Positions 1 to 10,158 of a stretch of DNA of 64,000 nucleotides are shown piece after piece (the stretch's first letter is position 1; the number at the start of each line of letters is the position of its first letter). The stretch spans positions 62,001-126,000 of the forward strand of contig JAWLHE010000006.1 of NCBI GenBank assembly GCA_041690495.1, written 5' to 3'. Source of the DNA: DATAAP01 sp041690495 (GTDB lineage Bacteria; Pseudomonadota; Alphaproteobacteria; CACIAM-22H2). The translations under genes were made by a program, and so were the position numbers. A model generated the notes under the pieces. That model searched no databases and was not told where the DNA came from. It was given only the letters and a program-made list of their open reading frames with translations.

Positions 1-147
1 GTGTGCGTCCCCGGAAGGAGGGAGCCCGGAGCGAACTGCAGAATCGGGTGAAGCACTGAAGCAGCGGCCTTTCTCCCTTAAGATTCAATCGCTTGACTGC
101 TTCACGGCGCCTCGCCCCTGCTTCACGGACGCGGTTCGGCCGGTCGC

Positions 148-1299
148 TCAGCCGTCGTCGGCGAGGCCGCGGCGGCCGATATGGACGTCGCGGTGGACGT
201 AGACATTGATGACCAGGCCGAAGGCGATCAGCAGGCTCATCATCGCCGTCCCGCCATACGAGACCAGCGGCAGCGGGATGCCGACCACCGGCAGCAGGCC
301 CATCACCATGCCCATGTTGATGAAGGCGTAGATGAAGAAGCTCGTCATGATGCCCATCGCGACGAGACGGCCGAAATCGCTGCGCGAGCGCAGTGCGATG
401 GCGATGCCGTAGACGATGACGAGGATGTAAAGCGCGATCAGCACCAGCCCGCCGACGAAGCCCATCTCCTCCGAGAACATCGTGAAGATGAAGTCGGTCT
501 GCTTCTCGGGCAGGAACTGGAGCTGGCTCTGCGTTCCCTGCATATAGCCCTTGCCCCAGATGCCGCCGGAGCCGAGCGCGATCTTCGACTGGATGATGTG
601 ATAGCCGGTGCCGAGCGGATCGGTCTCGGGGTTGAGGAACGTATAGACGCGCTGCTTCTGATACTCGCGCAGGAACTGCCAGCCGATCGGCAGCGCGGCA
701 GCCGCCCCGGCGATGACGACGACGAACTTCCACAGCCGCACGCCGGCGAGGAAGAACGTCACGCCGGCAGGCGCCACCAGCATGATCGCCGAGCCGAGAT
801 CGGGCTGCTTGGCGACGAGCGCGGCCGGCGCCAGGGTCAGCACCACCGGCCATATCAGGTAGTGCGGCCGGCCGATCTGCTCGTAGGTGAGGCCGTGGAA
901 ATAGCGCGCCAGGACGAGGATCAGCGCCACCTTCATCAGCTCCGAAGGCTGGAGCTGGATGAGCCCCAGATCGAGCCAGCGCTGGGCCCCCATGCCGATC
1001 GAGCCGGCCACCTCGACCGCGACCAGCAGCAGGAGGGCGATGCCGTAGAACAGATAGGCGATGCGATACCAGAGCCGCAGGTCGACCACCGCGACCGCCA
1101 GCATCAGCACGATGCCGATGGCGAACCGCGTGATCTGGCGGCCGGCCCACGGCTCAAAGCTGCCGCCGGCGGCCGAGTAGAGCGCCGTGAACCCGACCGA
1201 GGCGACGATGCCGAGCAGCAGGACGAGGCCCCAATTGACCTGCGTCAGCTTCTGCAGGATCGACATCTCGCCGCGGCGGACGCTCAATGACGATGCCAT
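148..1299 (-). CDS. rodA: RodA, SEDS-family peptidoglycan glycosyltransferase
   Basis: RodA is the SEDS-family glycan polymerase that works with PBP2 in the elongasome, in the inner membrane. The 383-residue product is almost entirely hydrophobic membrane segments. It carries typical SEDS stretches such as QPDLGSA, a loop with FLPEKQTDFIFT and a C-terminal VSYGGTAMMS. The ATG at 1299 is chosen because an AGGAG Shine-Dalgarno sits about 9 bases upstream and overlaps the stop of mrdA. An internal ATG at 1266 (MSILQKL) is closer to the usual family start but has no such site. It is the last gene of the mreB-mreC-mreD-mrdA-rodA cluster, 11 bases after mrdA. Nothing recognisable lies in the 147 bases downstream. 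Confidence 0.95.
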   Translation of the reverse strand: MASSLSVRRGEMSILQKLTQVNWGLVLLLGIVASVGFTALYSAAGGSFEPWAGRQITRFAIGIVLMLAVAVVDLRLWYRIAYLFYGIALLLLVAVEVAGSIGMGAQRWLDLGLIQLQPSELMKVALILVLARYFHGLTYEQIGRPHYLIWPVVLTLAPAALVAKQPDLGSAIMLVAPAGVTFFLAGVRLWKFVVVIAGAAAALPIGWQFLREYQKQRVYTFLNPETDPLGTGYHIIQSKIALGSGGIWGKGYMQGTQSQLQFLPEKQTDFIFTMFSEEMGFVGGLVLIALYILVIVYGIAIALRSRSDFGRLVAMGIMTSFFIYAFINMGMVMGLLPVVGIPLPLVSYGGTAMMSLLIAFGLVINVYVHRDVHIGRRGLADDG

Positions 1300-1310
1300 T
1301 GACTGGTCTC

Positions 1311-3206
1311 CTAGAGCGGCCGGTCGCGCGGGCGCTCTGCGACCCTGGTCGTGCCGTCGCCGCGCTCCCGCTCGCGGCGCCGCATCTCGGTCAGGATGTC
1401 GCGTGCGATTGGCGCCGCGACGGTCGAGCCGCCGCCGCCATGCTCGACCACGACCGCAACCGCATAGCGCGGCTCGTCGACCGGCGCATAGGCAACGAAC
1501 AGCGCGTGGTCGCGCTCGCGCCACGGCACCTGCTCGGGCTTGCGCAGGCCATTGCGCCGCTCCTCCTCCGTGATGCGGCGAACCTGCGCCGTGCCGGTCT
1601 TGCCGGCCATCGCCCAGTCGGGCTCGGTGATGCGCGCCTTGAAGGCGGTGCCGCGCGGGTCGTTGACCACGTCGCGCATGCCGCGCTGGATGAGGCTGAG
1701 GATCTGCGGCGATACTCCGCAGGACGGCCATTTCACCTGCTGGGGGCGTTCGGTGACGGTGCGCTCGTTGATCTGGTCGAGCGTCAGCCGTGGGATCACG
1801 GCATGCCCGCCATTGGCGAGCCGGGCGGTCATGACCGCGAGCTGCAGCGGCGTCGCCGTGATGTAGCCCTGGCCGATGCCGGCGACCAATGTCTCGCCCT
1901 GCGCCCAGGGCTGCCCGATTGTCGCCCGCTTCCAGGCGCGCGTCGGGATCAGGCCGGCCTTCTCGCCCGGCATGTCGATGCCCACGGTCTGGCCAAGGCC
2001 GAAGCGCCTGGCGACCTCGGCGATCTTGTCGATGCCGGTGCGGCGCGCGATCTCGTAGAAAAACACGTCGCAGGAGTACTTGATGCTCTCGTTGAGATCG
2101 ACGTGGCCGTGCCCGCCCCTTTTCCAGCAATGGAAGCGCGCGTCGCCGAGCTCGACCCAGCCGCGACAGGCGACGCGCTGCTCGGGCGAGATGACGCCCG
2201 CCTCGAGGGCGGCGATCGCGGTGATCATCTTGAAGGTCGAGCCCGGTGCGAACTGGCCGTCGATCGCCTTGTTGTTGAGCGGCTTGCGATGGTCCGTGCG
2301 CAGCGAGTTCCACAGCGCCACGGGAATGCCCTTGCTGAACTGGTTGGTGTCGTAGCTGGGACTGGAAGCGAGCGCCAGGACCTCGCCGGTGTGGATGTCC
2401 ATCAGGACCGCGGCGGCGCTCTCTTCCTGCGCGAGACGCCTCGCGACCATGCGCTGCACGTGAAGGTCGATCGTCAGCGCGACGTCGTGGCCGGGCTCGC
2501 CCTCGAGCCGCGCGAGCTCGCGGATCGGCCGGCCGGCGGCATTGACCTCGATCTGGCTGTTGCCGGCGCGGCCGCGGAGCGCGAGATCGTAGTTGCGTTC
2601 GATGCCGGTACGGCCGATTCGGAAATCCGGGAGCTCCAGCAGCGGATCGCCGGTCAGATCGGATTCCGACGGCGGCGCCACATAGCCCACCAGATGGGCG
2701 AGGTCGGGGCCATAGGGATAGAAGCGGCTCGAACCGGAATCGATGGCGACGCCGGGCAGATCCTGCGCGTTGACGGCGATGCGCGCGACCTCCTCCCAGG
2801 AAAGGTTGTCGCGGATGGTGATCGGCAGGAAGCGGCGCTTGCGCGCGACCTCGCGCATGATGCGACGCCGCTCGCCGTCAGTCAGCGACAGGATGTTGGA
2901 GATGACGTCGAGCGTCTGGACGACGCTGCCGGTCTGCTCGGGAGTCACGACGACGCGGTAGTTGAGCTCGTTGAGTGCGAGCACCTCGCCGTAGCGATCG
3001 AGCACTCGGCCGCGCGGCGGCGCGATCAGCCGCAGGTTGATGCGATTCTCTTCGGCGAGGACCTTGTACTTCTCGCTCTCGATGACCTGGAGATAGTACA
3101 TGCGCGCCGCCAGCACGCCGAACAGGCCGAGCTGGCCGCCCAGCAGCAGCGCAGCACGCCGGTTGAACACCTTGGTGCGGGGATTTTCGCGCTTCAGGGC
3201 ACTCAT
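1311..3206 (-). CDS. mrdA: Penicillin-binding protein 2 (elongasome transpeptidase)
   Basis: Class B penicillin-binding protein that cross-links peptidoglycan during lateral wall growth, partner of RodA. The 631-residue product has an N-terminal membrane anchor (about residues 16-40), a dimerisation/pedestal region, and a transpeptidase domain with the three active-site motifs: S323-T-F-K326, S378-C-D380 (an SxD second motif is usual in PBP2) and K536-T-G538. The reading frame remains open far upstream of the start. ATG 3206 (MSALKREN) is chosen because it gives the family's usual N-terminus and overlaps the mreD stop by 4 bases (ATGA), indicating translational coupling. Confidence 0.96.
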   Translation of the reverse strand: MSALKRENPRTKVFNRRAALLLGGQLGLFGVLAARMYYLQVIESEKYKVLAEENRINLRLIAPPRGRVLDRYGEVLALNELNYRVVVTPEQTGSVVQTLDVISNILSLTDGERRRIMREVARKRRFLPITIRDNLSWEEVARIAVNAQDLPGVAIDSGSSRFYPYGPDLAHLVGYVAPPSESDLTGDPLLELPDFRIGRTGIERNYDLALRGRAGNSQIEVNAAGRPIRELARLEGEPGHDVALTIDLHVQRMVARRLAQEESAAAVLMDIHTGEVLALASSPSYDTNQFSKGIPVALWNSLRTDHRKPLNNKAIDGQFAPGSTFKMITAIAALEAGVISPEQRVACRGWVELGDARFHCWKRGGHGHVDLNESIKYSCDVFFYEIARRTGIDKIAEVARRFGLGQTVGIDMPGEKAGLIPTRAWKRATIGQPWAQGETLVAGIGQGYITATPLQLAVMTARLANGGHAVIPRLTLDQINERTVTERPQQVKWPSCGVSPQILSLIQRGMRDVVNDPRGTAFKARITEPDWAMAGKTGTAQVRRITEEERRNGLRKPEQVPWRERDHALFVAYAPVDEPRYAVAVVVEHGGGGSTVAAPIARDILTEMRRRERERGDGTTRVAERPRDRPL

Positions 3207-3718
3207 ACGGCCGCCAGCAGCGCCCGCTGCGCCCGGCCAAGCAGCCAGGCCAGCGCCGGATAAAGTCCTATCGTCAATACGAGCCGCAAGGCGAGGACCG
3301 AAAGGTCGGGAGCGACGTCCGCCGCGACAAAGGCAACTGTCGCCGTAACGGCATGCGCGGCAGGCGCGATCAGGGAGAACGCCCACCACACCACGCCGAA
3401 GGCGGCGCCGCGGAAGATCTTGTGCTGCGAGATGATGACGGTGTGGACCAGAACCAGCACCAGCGGATGCACGCCGAGCGGAGTGCCCGAGAGCACGTCG
3501 GAGAGCATCCCGATCACGAACACGGTCCAGGCCCGCATCAGATCCGGCCGATGCACCGTCCAGTAGAACACGGCGATGAGCACGATATCGGGCGCCAGCG
3601 ACGACGAGGCCGGCAGACCGATCGGAACGACGCTGATCACCGCCAGCAGCAGGGTGACAACCACGGGCATCGACTGCCGGACCGCGATGTCGAGCCGCTG
3701 CAGCGGCGACAGTTTCAT
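3203..3718 (-). CDS. mreD: MreD, rod-shape-determining membrane protein
   Basis: Small integral membrane component of the Mre elongation complex. The 171-residue product has about five hydrophobic segments (for example near residues 19-40, 46-60 and 70-90) and the family pattern around PDIVLIAVFYW. Starts of this cluster overlap: MreD begins 4 bases inside the mreC coding end and ends 4 bases into mrdA, so mreC-mreD-mrdA form a tightly coupled translational unit. MreD is poorly conserved in sequence, so the assignment leans on position and hydropathy as well as similarity. Confidence 0.9.
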   Translation of the reverse strand: MKLSPLQRLDIAVRQSMPVVVTLLLAVISVVPIGLPASSSLAPDIVLIAVFYWTVHRPDLMRAWTVFVIGMLSDVLSGTPLGVHPLVLVLVHTVIISQHKIFRGAAFGVVWWAFSLIAPAAHAVTATVAFVAADVAPDLSVLALRLVLTIGLYPALAWLLGRAQRALLAAV

Positions 3719-4596
3719 CTCCGGCCCCGCCGCGGCGCCGGCGGCGGCGCCGACACCTGCAGCGTCCCGCCGAGCCCGTATTCGATGATGCGCAGGTGCT
3801 GCATGCGGTCGAAATCGACGAAGGGCTGCACCCTGACGCTGGTATCGCCGGCGGCGGCGATGATCCCGACCGGAATGCCCGGCGGAAAGACGCCGCCATG
3901 GCCCGAGGTGACGACACGCTCGCCGATCTCCGGCCGGGCCGTGCTCGGCAGGAACAGCAGCTTCGGCCGCTCGGAATTGTCCCCGGCCATCACCGCGCGG
4001 TCGCGCGAGGTTTCGAGCACGACGGGCACATGGCTGTTGATGTCGGTGAGAAGCAGGACACGCGCGGCGCGCTCTCCCACTTCGGTGACGCGGCCGGCCA
4101 GGCCGTCGCCGGTCACCGCCGCCTGGCCCTTGGCCACGCCGTCGCGCTCGCCCGCGGTGACCAGTACGGTGCGCAGGAACGAGCCGCCCGCATGGCCGAC
4201 GACCCGCGCCGAGACGAAGCTGACGGGCGCATCGGGTGTGAAGCGCAGGATCTCGCGCAGAGACCGGTTCTCGGATTCGAGTTTGCGCGCCACGGCCTGC
4301 CATTTCAGCAGGCGTTCGTTCTCCTCGCGCAGCCGCGCGTTCTCGGCATGGACGTGGACGACCTCGCCGACCCGTGCCACCAAGTCATTGACCGTCGCCA
4401 CCGGCCGTGCGATCGCATCGAGAACGGGCACGAAGGCGTCGACGACCACCATGCGCATGCGTTCGACCAGCTGCGTCTCCGCCTTGCCGAGCACCATCAT
4501 GCCGACGGCGGCCGCGATCAGGCCGAGGAACGCGAAGCGTTGGCCGTAGAGCCTGATCGGCGCCGCAAAACGCGATACCGGCCCCGGTCGCTTCAT
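3715..4596 (-). CDS. mreC: MreC, rod-shape-determining scaffold protein
   Basis: Bitopic inner-membrane protein whose periplasmic domain links MreB filaments to PBP2. The 293-residue product has an N-terminal membrane segment (about residues 20-40), a coiled-coil stretch (about residues 70-110, rich in Glu, Arg and Leu) and the double beta-barrel MreC core. That core shows the family pattern GLAGRVTEVG, then SRDRAVMAGD, then SGHGGVFPPGIPVG. The C-terminal tail is proline- and arginine-rich and presumably cytoplasm-independent. It lies 59 bases downstream of mreB and overlaps mreD by 4 bases. Confidence 0.95.
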   Translation of the reverse strand: MKRPGPVSRFAAPIRLYGQRFAFLGLIAAAVGMMVLGKAETQLVERMRMVVVDAFVPVLDAIARPVATVNDLVARVGEVVHVHAENARLREENERLLKWQAVARKLESENRSLREILRFTPDAPVSFVSARVVGHAGGSFLRTVLVTAGERDGVAKGQAAVTGDGLAGRVTEVGERAARVLLLTDINSHVPVVLETSRDRAVMAGDNSERPKLLFLPSTARPEIGERVVTSGHGGVFPPGIPVGIIAAAGDTSVRVQPFVDFDRMQHLRIIEYGLGGTLQVSAPPPAPRRGRR

Positions 4597-4655
4597 CGTC
4601 CCCCTCCCTCGCCCATTCCCGTCGCCGGCTATCCTGCCCGCGTCCGGCGCTTACG

Positions 4656-5696
<1,041 letters not shown>

Positions 5697-5811
5697 TCGC
5701 TTCCGAGACCTCTTATGTTCGCGACCGCACTGAAGCGCTGCCGCTTATGTCAATTCCTGCGGACGCGGCGAGGCGCGCCCGAAATCCGAATCGCGAAAGC
5801 CGGCCGCGGCG

Positions 5812-7401
5812 CTACGCCGAGACCGCCCCCTTCACCATATCCGCCGCAGCACCTTCGGGCGCCGTGCGCTCGCGCTTCACCAACAGTTTGTTGAGCGCGT
5901 TCACATACGCCCGCGCGGACGCCACCAGCGTGTCCGCGTCGGCACCCTGCCCGTTCACCGTCTTCCCGTTCTCTTCGAGCCGGACTGTCACCTCGGCTTG
6001 CGCGTCGGTGCCGGCCGTTACGGCATGAACCTGATAGAGCTGCAGGCGCGCCGCGTGCGGGAACAGCTTCTTGATCGCATTGAAGGTCGCATCGACCGGA
6101 CCGTTGCCACGCGCCTGGACGTCGCGGATCTGGTCGTCGATCTCAAGCTCGAGGTCGGCGAGCTGCGGCCCCTTCGAGCCGGCCATCACCTGCAGCGAAA
6201 CGAACTTGATGCGGTCGTTGTGACGCATGATCTCGTCGTCGACCAGCGCGATGATGTCCTCGTCGTAGACGTCCTTCTTGCGGTCTGCGAGATCCTTGAA
6301 GCGCCGGAAGGCATCCTCGATCGCGTTCTGACCGAGCTCGAATCCGAGTTCGCGCAGTTTCTCGCGGAAGGCGTGCCGGCCGGAATGCTTGCCCATGACC
6401 AGCTTGGACCGGTTCAGGCCGACCGATTCGGGAGTCATGATCTCATAGGTCTGCGCATTCTTCAGCATGCCATCCTGATGGATGCCGGATTCGTGCGCAA
6501 ACGCGTTGGCGCCGACGATCGCCTTGTTCGGCTGCACCGAGAATCCGGTGATGGCCGAGACCAGGCGCGAGACCTTGGTGATGCTCTCGGTGTGAATGCC
6601 GGTCGTGTACGGAAGCGAGTCGTGGCGCGTGCGCAGCGCCATGACGATCTCCTCGAGCGCCGCATTGCCAGCACGTTCGCCGATGCCGTTGATCGTGCAT
6701 TCGACCTGACGGGCGCCGGCCTTGACTGCGGCCAGCGAGTTGGCGACGGCGAGGCCGAGATCGTTGTGGCAATGGACCGAGATGATGGCCTTGTCGATGT
6801 TCGGCACGCGATTGAACAGCATCGCGATCAGGGCGCCGAACTCGTCCGGCACCGCATAGCCCACGGTATCGGGAATGTTGATGGTGCGCGCCCCCGCCTT
6901 GATGGCGCTCTCGACGCAGCGGCAGAGGAAATCGTGCTCGGTGCGGCTGCCGTCCTCTGGGCTCCACTCGACGTCGTCGCACAGATTGCGCGCGTGAGTG
7001 ACGGCGTCGACCACCGCCTGGTGCACCGCACTTGGCTCCATCTGGAGCTTGTATTTCATGTGCAGCGGGCTGGTGGAAAGGAAAGTGTGAATGCGCGGGC
7101 GCGCTGCGTCCTTGAGCGCCTCCCATGCGCGGTCGATGTCCTTGCGGCCGGCGCGGGCGAGTCCCGCGACCGACGAGTTTTTCACGATGCGCGCCACCTC
7201 GCGCACGGCCTCGAAATCGCCGTTCGAGGCGATCGGGAAGCCGGCCTCGATGACGTCGACGCCCATCTCCTCGAGGGCCTTGGCCACGCGCAGCTTCTCT
7301 TCGAGGTTCATCGAGCAGCCCGGGGCCTGCTCGCCATCGCGCAACGTCGTATCGAAGATGATGACGCGGTTCTTGTCGCTGGTCTGGGTCGGGGCGGTCA
7401 T
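5812..7401 (-). CDS. leuA: 2-isopropylmalate synthase
   Basis: Condenses acetyl-CoA with 2-oxoisovalerate, the first committed step of leucine synthesis. The 529-residue product is the long form: an HMGL-like TIM barrel with RDGEQAPG (about residues 21-28), the metal site HCHNDLGLAVANS, and a C-terminal allosteric domain (about residues 395-510) that normally binds leucine. An AGGAG sits about 7 bases before ATG 7401. It is separated from the ilv genes by the liv/SDR block but serves the same pathway. The unusually long 5' region (to about 7800) contains a candidate leader ORF and hairpins, listed separately. Confidence 0.97.
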   Translation of the reverse strand: MTAPTQTSDKNRVIIFDTTLRDGEQAPGCSMNLEEKLRVAKALEEMGVDVIEAGFPIASNGDFEAVREVARIVKNSSVAGLARAGRKDIDRAWEALKDAARPRIHTFLSTSPLHMKYKLQMEPSAVHQAVVDAVTHARNLCDDVEWSPEDGSRTEHDFLCRCVESAIKAGARTINIPDTVGYAVPDEFGALIAMLFNRVPNIDKAIISVHCHNDLGLAVANSLAAVKAGARQVECTINGIGERAGNAALEEIVMALRTRHDSLPYTTGIHTESITKVSRLVSAITGFSVQPNKAIVGANAFAHESGIHQDGMLKNAQTYEIMTPESVGLNRSKLVMGKHSGRHAFREKLRELGFELGQNAIEDAFRRFKDLADRKKDVYDEDIIALVDDEIMRHNDRIKFVSLQVMAGSKGPQLADLELEIDDQIRDVQARGNGPVDATFNAIKKLFPHAARLQLYQVHAVTAGTDAQAEVTVRLEENGKTVNGQGADADTLVASARAYVNALNKLLVKRERTAPEGAAADMVKGAVSA

Positions 7402-7491
7402 GATCTGCTCCTGGCGGTCCGAGTGTCGCTGTGACTCAACAATTGCCCTGGACGGTCTCTGCCACCCCCTTGATCCAGGGACCGGCGGTGA

Positions 7492-7644
7492 TCAGGTCCA
7501 GAGGCCGCTAAGTCGCAGGCCCTCCCCGACACGACGGAACCGCAACGCACCCGCGATGACCGCGTCCGCCGTACCCGCCCGGCGAGGCGCCGTGCTTGAG
7601 CCGGTTTGGCCCGGCCTGCCCCCGATGGACAAAGTGGTCGGCAT
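7492..7644 (-). CDS. Candidate leuA leader ORF (50 codons), unproven
   Basis: A 50-codon ORF lies 90 bases upstream of leuA inside a 407-base region without a recognised gene. Its C-terminal end has three leucine codons within seven (LRLSGLW). Just downstream, between 7448 and 7500, are mutually exclusive stem candidates. One pairs GGACC with GGTCC. Another pairs CCCTGGA with TCCAGGG. An alternative CTCTG/CAGAG pairing overlaps them. This layout resembles ribosome-mediated attenuation, but there is no run of Us after the last stem and the leucine bias is modest. The rest of 7645-7808 holds a weak promoter-like element (TTGAAG near 7724, TTAAC near 7700) and nothing else I can identify. Confidence 0.25.
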   Translation of the reverse strand: MPTTLSIGGRPGQTGSSTAPRRAGTADAVIAGALRFRRVGEGLRLSGLWT

Positions 7645-7808
7645 CTCAAGGTCTTGGTGTGCGCGATTCCCAACACCGCCCGATCTTAAGCGACATTGGT
7701 TAACTCGTTATTTCTACGCCCCTTCAAGGAGACGCTTCAACGCCTTTTCTCAGCAGCAGGCGCCAGCCCACGGTTGTAACAGGGGAAATTGGCTTCGACC
7801 CGCCGGCG

Positions 7809-8513
7809 TCAGCCGGCGCGGCCCAGGTAGAGGGCGGCGGCGCGCTCGTCGGCGAGCAGCGAATCGGCCGGTCCGCCGAGGGCCACCCGCCCCTGATCGA
7901 GAACGTAGCCGCGATCGCTGACCGCGAGCGCCTGTCGCGCCCGCTGCTCGACCATCAGCACCGCGACGCCGAGTCGCGGCAGCCCCCGGATCCTGGCGAA
8001 GACCTGGTCGACCAGCGCCGGCGAGAGGGCGGCGGTCGGCTCGTCGAGCAGCATGAGCTTCGGCCGGGCCATCAGGGCGCGCGCGAATGCGAGCTGCTGG
8101 CGTTCGCCGCCGCTCATCGCGCCCGCCCGCATGCTCCGCCGCTCGGCCAGGGCCGGAAACAGGGCGAACATCTCGTCGAGCCGCGCCGCACGCTCCTTCA
8201 CGCCTTCGACCGTGAGCAGGTTCTCCAGCACGGTCAGGGAGGCGAACACGTTGGCGACCTGTGGCACATAGCCGATGCCGACATGGATCCGGCGCTCGAC
8301 CGGCAGGGCGAGCAGATCCTGGCCGTCGAAGCGGATCTCGCCGCCGATGCGCGGTAGCAGTCCCATGACCGCCTTGATCAGGGTCGACTTGCCCGCACCG
8401 TTGGTGCCGGCGATGGTGACGGTCTCTCCCGCCGCGACCTCGGCGTTGACGCCGTTGAGGATGTCGACCTCGGCATAGCCGCCCCGGACGCCGCGCAGCG
8501 ACAGCAGGGTCAT
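7809..8513 (-). CDS. livF: Branched-chain amino acid-type ABC transporter ATPase LivF
   Basis: Second of the two ATPase subunits of a HAAT-family (LIV-type) importer. The 234-residue product has Walker A GTNGAGKST (the family usually has GANGAGKST), the ABC signature MSGGERQQ and Walker B LMLLDEPTAAL. Its start ATG 8513 overlaps the livG stop (ATGA), so it is translationally coupled. It is the last gene of the livK-livH-livM-livG-livF run. Substrate range of this family includes amino acids, amides, urea and aromatic acids; the linked amidohydrolase argues for something other than plain leucine uptake. Confidence 0.93.
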   Translation of the reverse strand: MTLLSLRGVRGGYAEVDILNGVNAEVAAGETVTIAGTNGAGKSTLIKAVMGLLPRIGGEIRFDGQDLLALPVERRIHVGIGYVPQVANVFASLTVLENLLTVEGVKERAARLDEMFALFPALAERRSMRAGAMSGGERQQLAFARALMARPKLMLLDEPTAALSPALVDQVFARIRGLPRLGVAVLMVEQRARQALAVSDRGYVLDQGRVALGGPADSLLADERAAALYLGRAG

Positions 8514-9274
8514 GGCCCGACCGCGCCCCCCATATAGGCTTCGAGGACGCGCGCGTCGGCCAGCACGGCTTCCGGTTCGCCCGAGGTCATGATCCGCCCG
8601 CGGTCCATCACATAGAGATGCCGCACGAGACGGGCGAGCGCATCGAGATTGTGCTCGACGATAAGGAAGGCGATGCCGCCCGCGTTCAGCGTCCGGACAC
8701 GATCGGCAATCTCGGCGATCAGGACCGGATTGACGCCGGCGAAGGGCTCGTCGAGCAGGATCAGCTTCGGCCCGACCATCAGCGCGCGGCCAAGCTCCAG
8801 CAGCTTCTTCTGGCCGCCGGACAGCGTACCCGAGGGGCTGTCGGCGACGCGATCGAGCTTGAGGAAGCGGATGATCTCGGCCACGCGGGCGCCGATCGCC
8901 TGCTCCTCGGCACGGATGCGCGTCGGCTGGAAGAAGAGCCGGCCGAGGCTCTCGCCGCTCTGCTGCGGCGCGGCGACCATCAGGTTCTCGCGCACGGTGA
9001 GATGGCGGAATTCGCGCGGCACCTGGAAGGTGCGGCACAGCCCGGCGCGCACCCGGCCCGGCGGTCCCATTCCGTCCAAACTTCGGCCGTCCAGCGTCAC
9101 GGTGCCCTGATCCGCCGCGACGAATCCGCTGATGACCGAAAACAGCGTGCTCTTGCCGGCACCGTTCGGGCCGATCAGGCCGACCAGCCCGCCTTCCGGC
9201 ACGGAGAGCGACAGCTGATCGAGCGCCCGAAAGCCGCCGAAGGACTTACCGATGTTCTGCACGTCGAGGGTCAT
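8510..9274 (-). CDS. livG: Branched-chain amino acid-type ABC transporter ATPase LivG
   Basis: First ATPase subunit of the LIV-type importer. The 254-residue product shows Walker A GPNGAGKST, a signature TLSGGQKKLLELGRAL, Walker B LILLDEPFAGVNP and the LivG-typical H-loop region FLIVEHNLD. The frame remains open upstream, but ATG 9274 overlaps the livM stop by 4 bases and yields the standard N-terminus (MTLDVQNIGKSFGG). It acts with livF at the cytoplasmic face of the livH/livM permease pair. Confidence 0.94.
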   Translation of the reverse strand: MTLDVQNIGKSFGGFRALDQLSLSVPEGGLVGLIGPNGAGKSTLFSVISGFVAADQGTVTLDGRSLDGMGPPGRVRAGLCRTFQVPREFRHLTVRENLMVAAPQQSGESLGRLFFQPTRIRAEEQAIGARVAEIIRFLKLDRVADSPSGTLSGGQKKLLELGRALMVGPKLILLDEPFAGVNPVLIAEIADRVRTLNAGGIAFLIVEHNLDALARLVRHLYVMDRGRIMTSGEPEAVLADARVLEAYMGGAVGP

Positions 9275-10158
9275 CGCCGCGTGAAATCCCCCATCAGCCC
9301 CTGCGGGCGATAGATCGTGAACAGGATCAGCGCGAGACCGACCACACCGATGCGCACGCTCGCCATCTCGACCTCGGTGATGCCGGGCACGAAATCGCGC
9401 AGGAAGCGCGAGCCCTCGAGGAACAGCATCAGCAGCGCCGCTCCGACGATGGCGCCGGAAATGCGGCCCACCCCGCCCATGATCATCGCCATCCAGACAT
9501 AAAAGGTGACCAGGGGCACGAACTGCTCGGGCACGATGTAAGTGATGTAATGCGCGTAGAAGGCGCCGGCCACCCCGGCCAGCGCCGCGCCGATCATCAG
9601 CACCTGCACCTTGAAGCGCGCGGGATCCTTGCCGAGCGCCAGGACGGCCTCCTCGTCGTCGCGGATCGCCTCGATCATGCGCCCGAACGGGCTGCGGACG
9701 ACGCGCAGCATGATCAGCACCGCCACGACATTGGCCAGCAGCAGGGCCGCGACGACCGCGTAATCCGCGATGCGGCCGATGCCGAGCTCCGCGAACAGGC
9801 GCGGGATCGCCGGAACGCCCTGCACGCCGTTGGTCAGCCACTTCTCGCTGGTCAGCGCGAGCCGCACCGTCTCCGAGAAGCCGAGCGTCACGATGGCGAG
9901 ATAGTCGTCGCGCAGTCGCAGGCTGATCAGGCCGATCGGCCACGAGGCCAGCGCCGGCACGAGCGCGGCCGCGAGGAAACACAGCACGAGCGGCACGCCT
10001 TCCAGGCTCAGCAGCGCGGAAGCATAGGCGCCGAGGGCGAAGAAGCCGACATGGCCGAAATTGATGAGCCCGGTGAAGCCGTACTGCAGGTTCAGGCCGA
10101 GCGTCAGCAGCACATAGATCAGCGCCACGGCGGCGATGGCGAGCAGGTAGCTTTCCAT
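9271..10158 (-). CDS. livM: Branched-chain amino acid-type ABC permease LivM
   Basis: Membrane-spanning permease subunit of the LIV-type importer. The 295-residue product has about eight to nine hydrophobic segments and the permease EAA-like region SPFGRMIEAIRDDEEAVLAL before the last third, which is typical of LivM. The start ATG 10158 overlaps the livH stop (TGATG) and the end overlaps livG (ATGA), so the four membrane and ATPase genes are translationally coupled in sequence. Confidence 0.94.
   Translation of the reverse strand: MESYLLAIAAVALIYVLLTLGLNLQYGFTGLINFGHVGFFALGAYASALLSLEGVPLVLCFLAAALVPALASWPIGLISLRLRDDYLAIVTLGFSETVRLALTSEKWLTNGVQGVPAIPRLFAELGIGRIADYAVVAALLLANVVAVLIMLRVVRSPFGRMIEAIRDDEEAVLALGKDPARFKVQVLMIGAALAGVAGAFYAHYITYIVPEQFVPLVTFYVWMAMIMGGVGRISGAIVGAALLMLFLEGSRFLRDFVPGITEVEMASVRIGVVGLALILFTIYRPQGLMGDFTRR

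Noticed and set aside
1..147. Possible gene or RNA at the left edge.
   Set aside because: No ORF, stem with a U-run, or RNA signature was found in these 147 bases.
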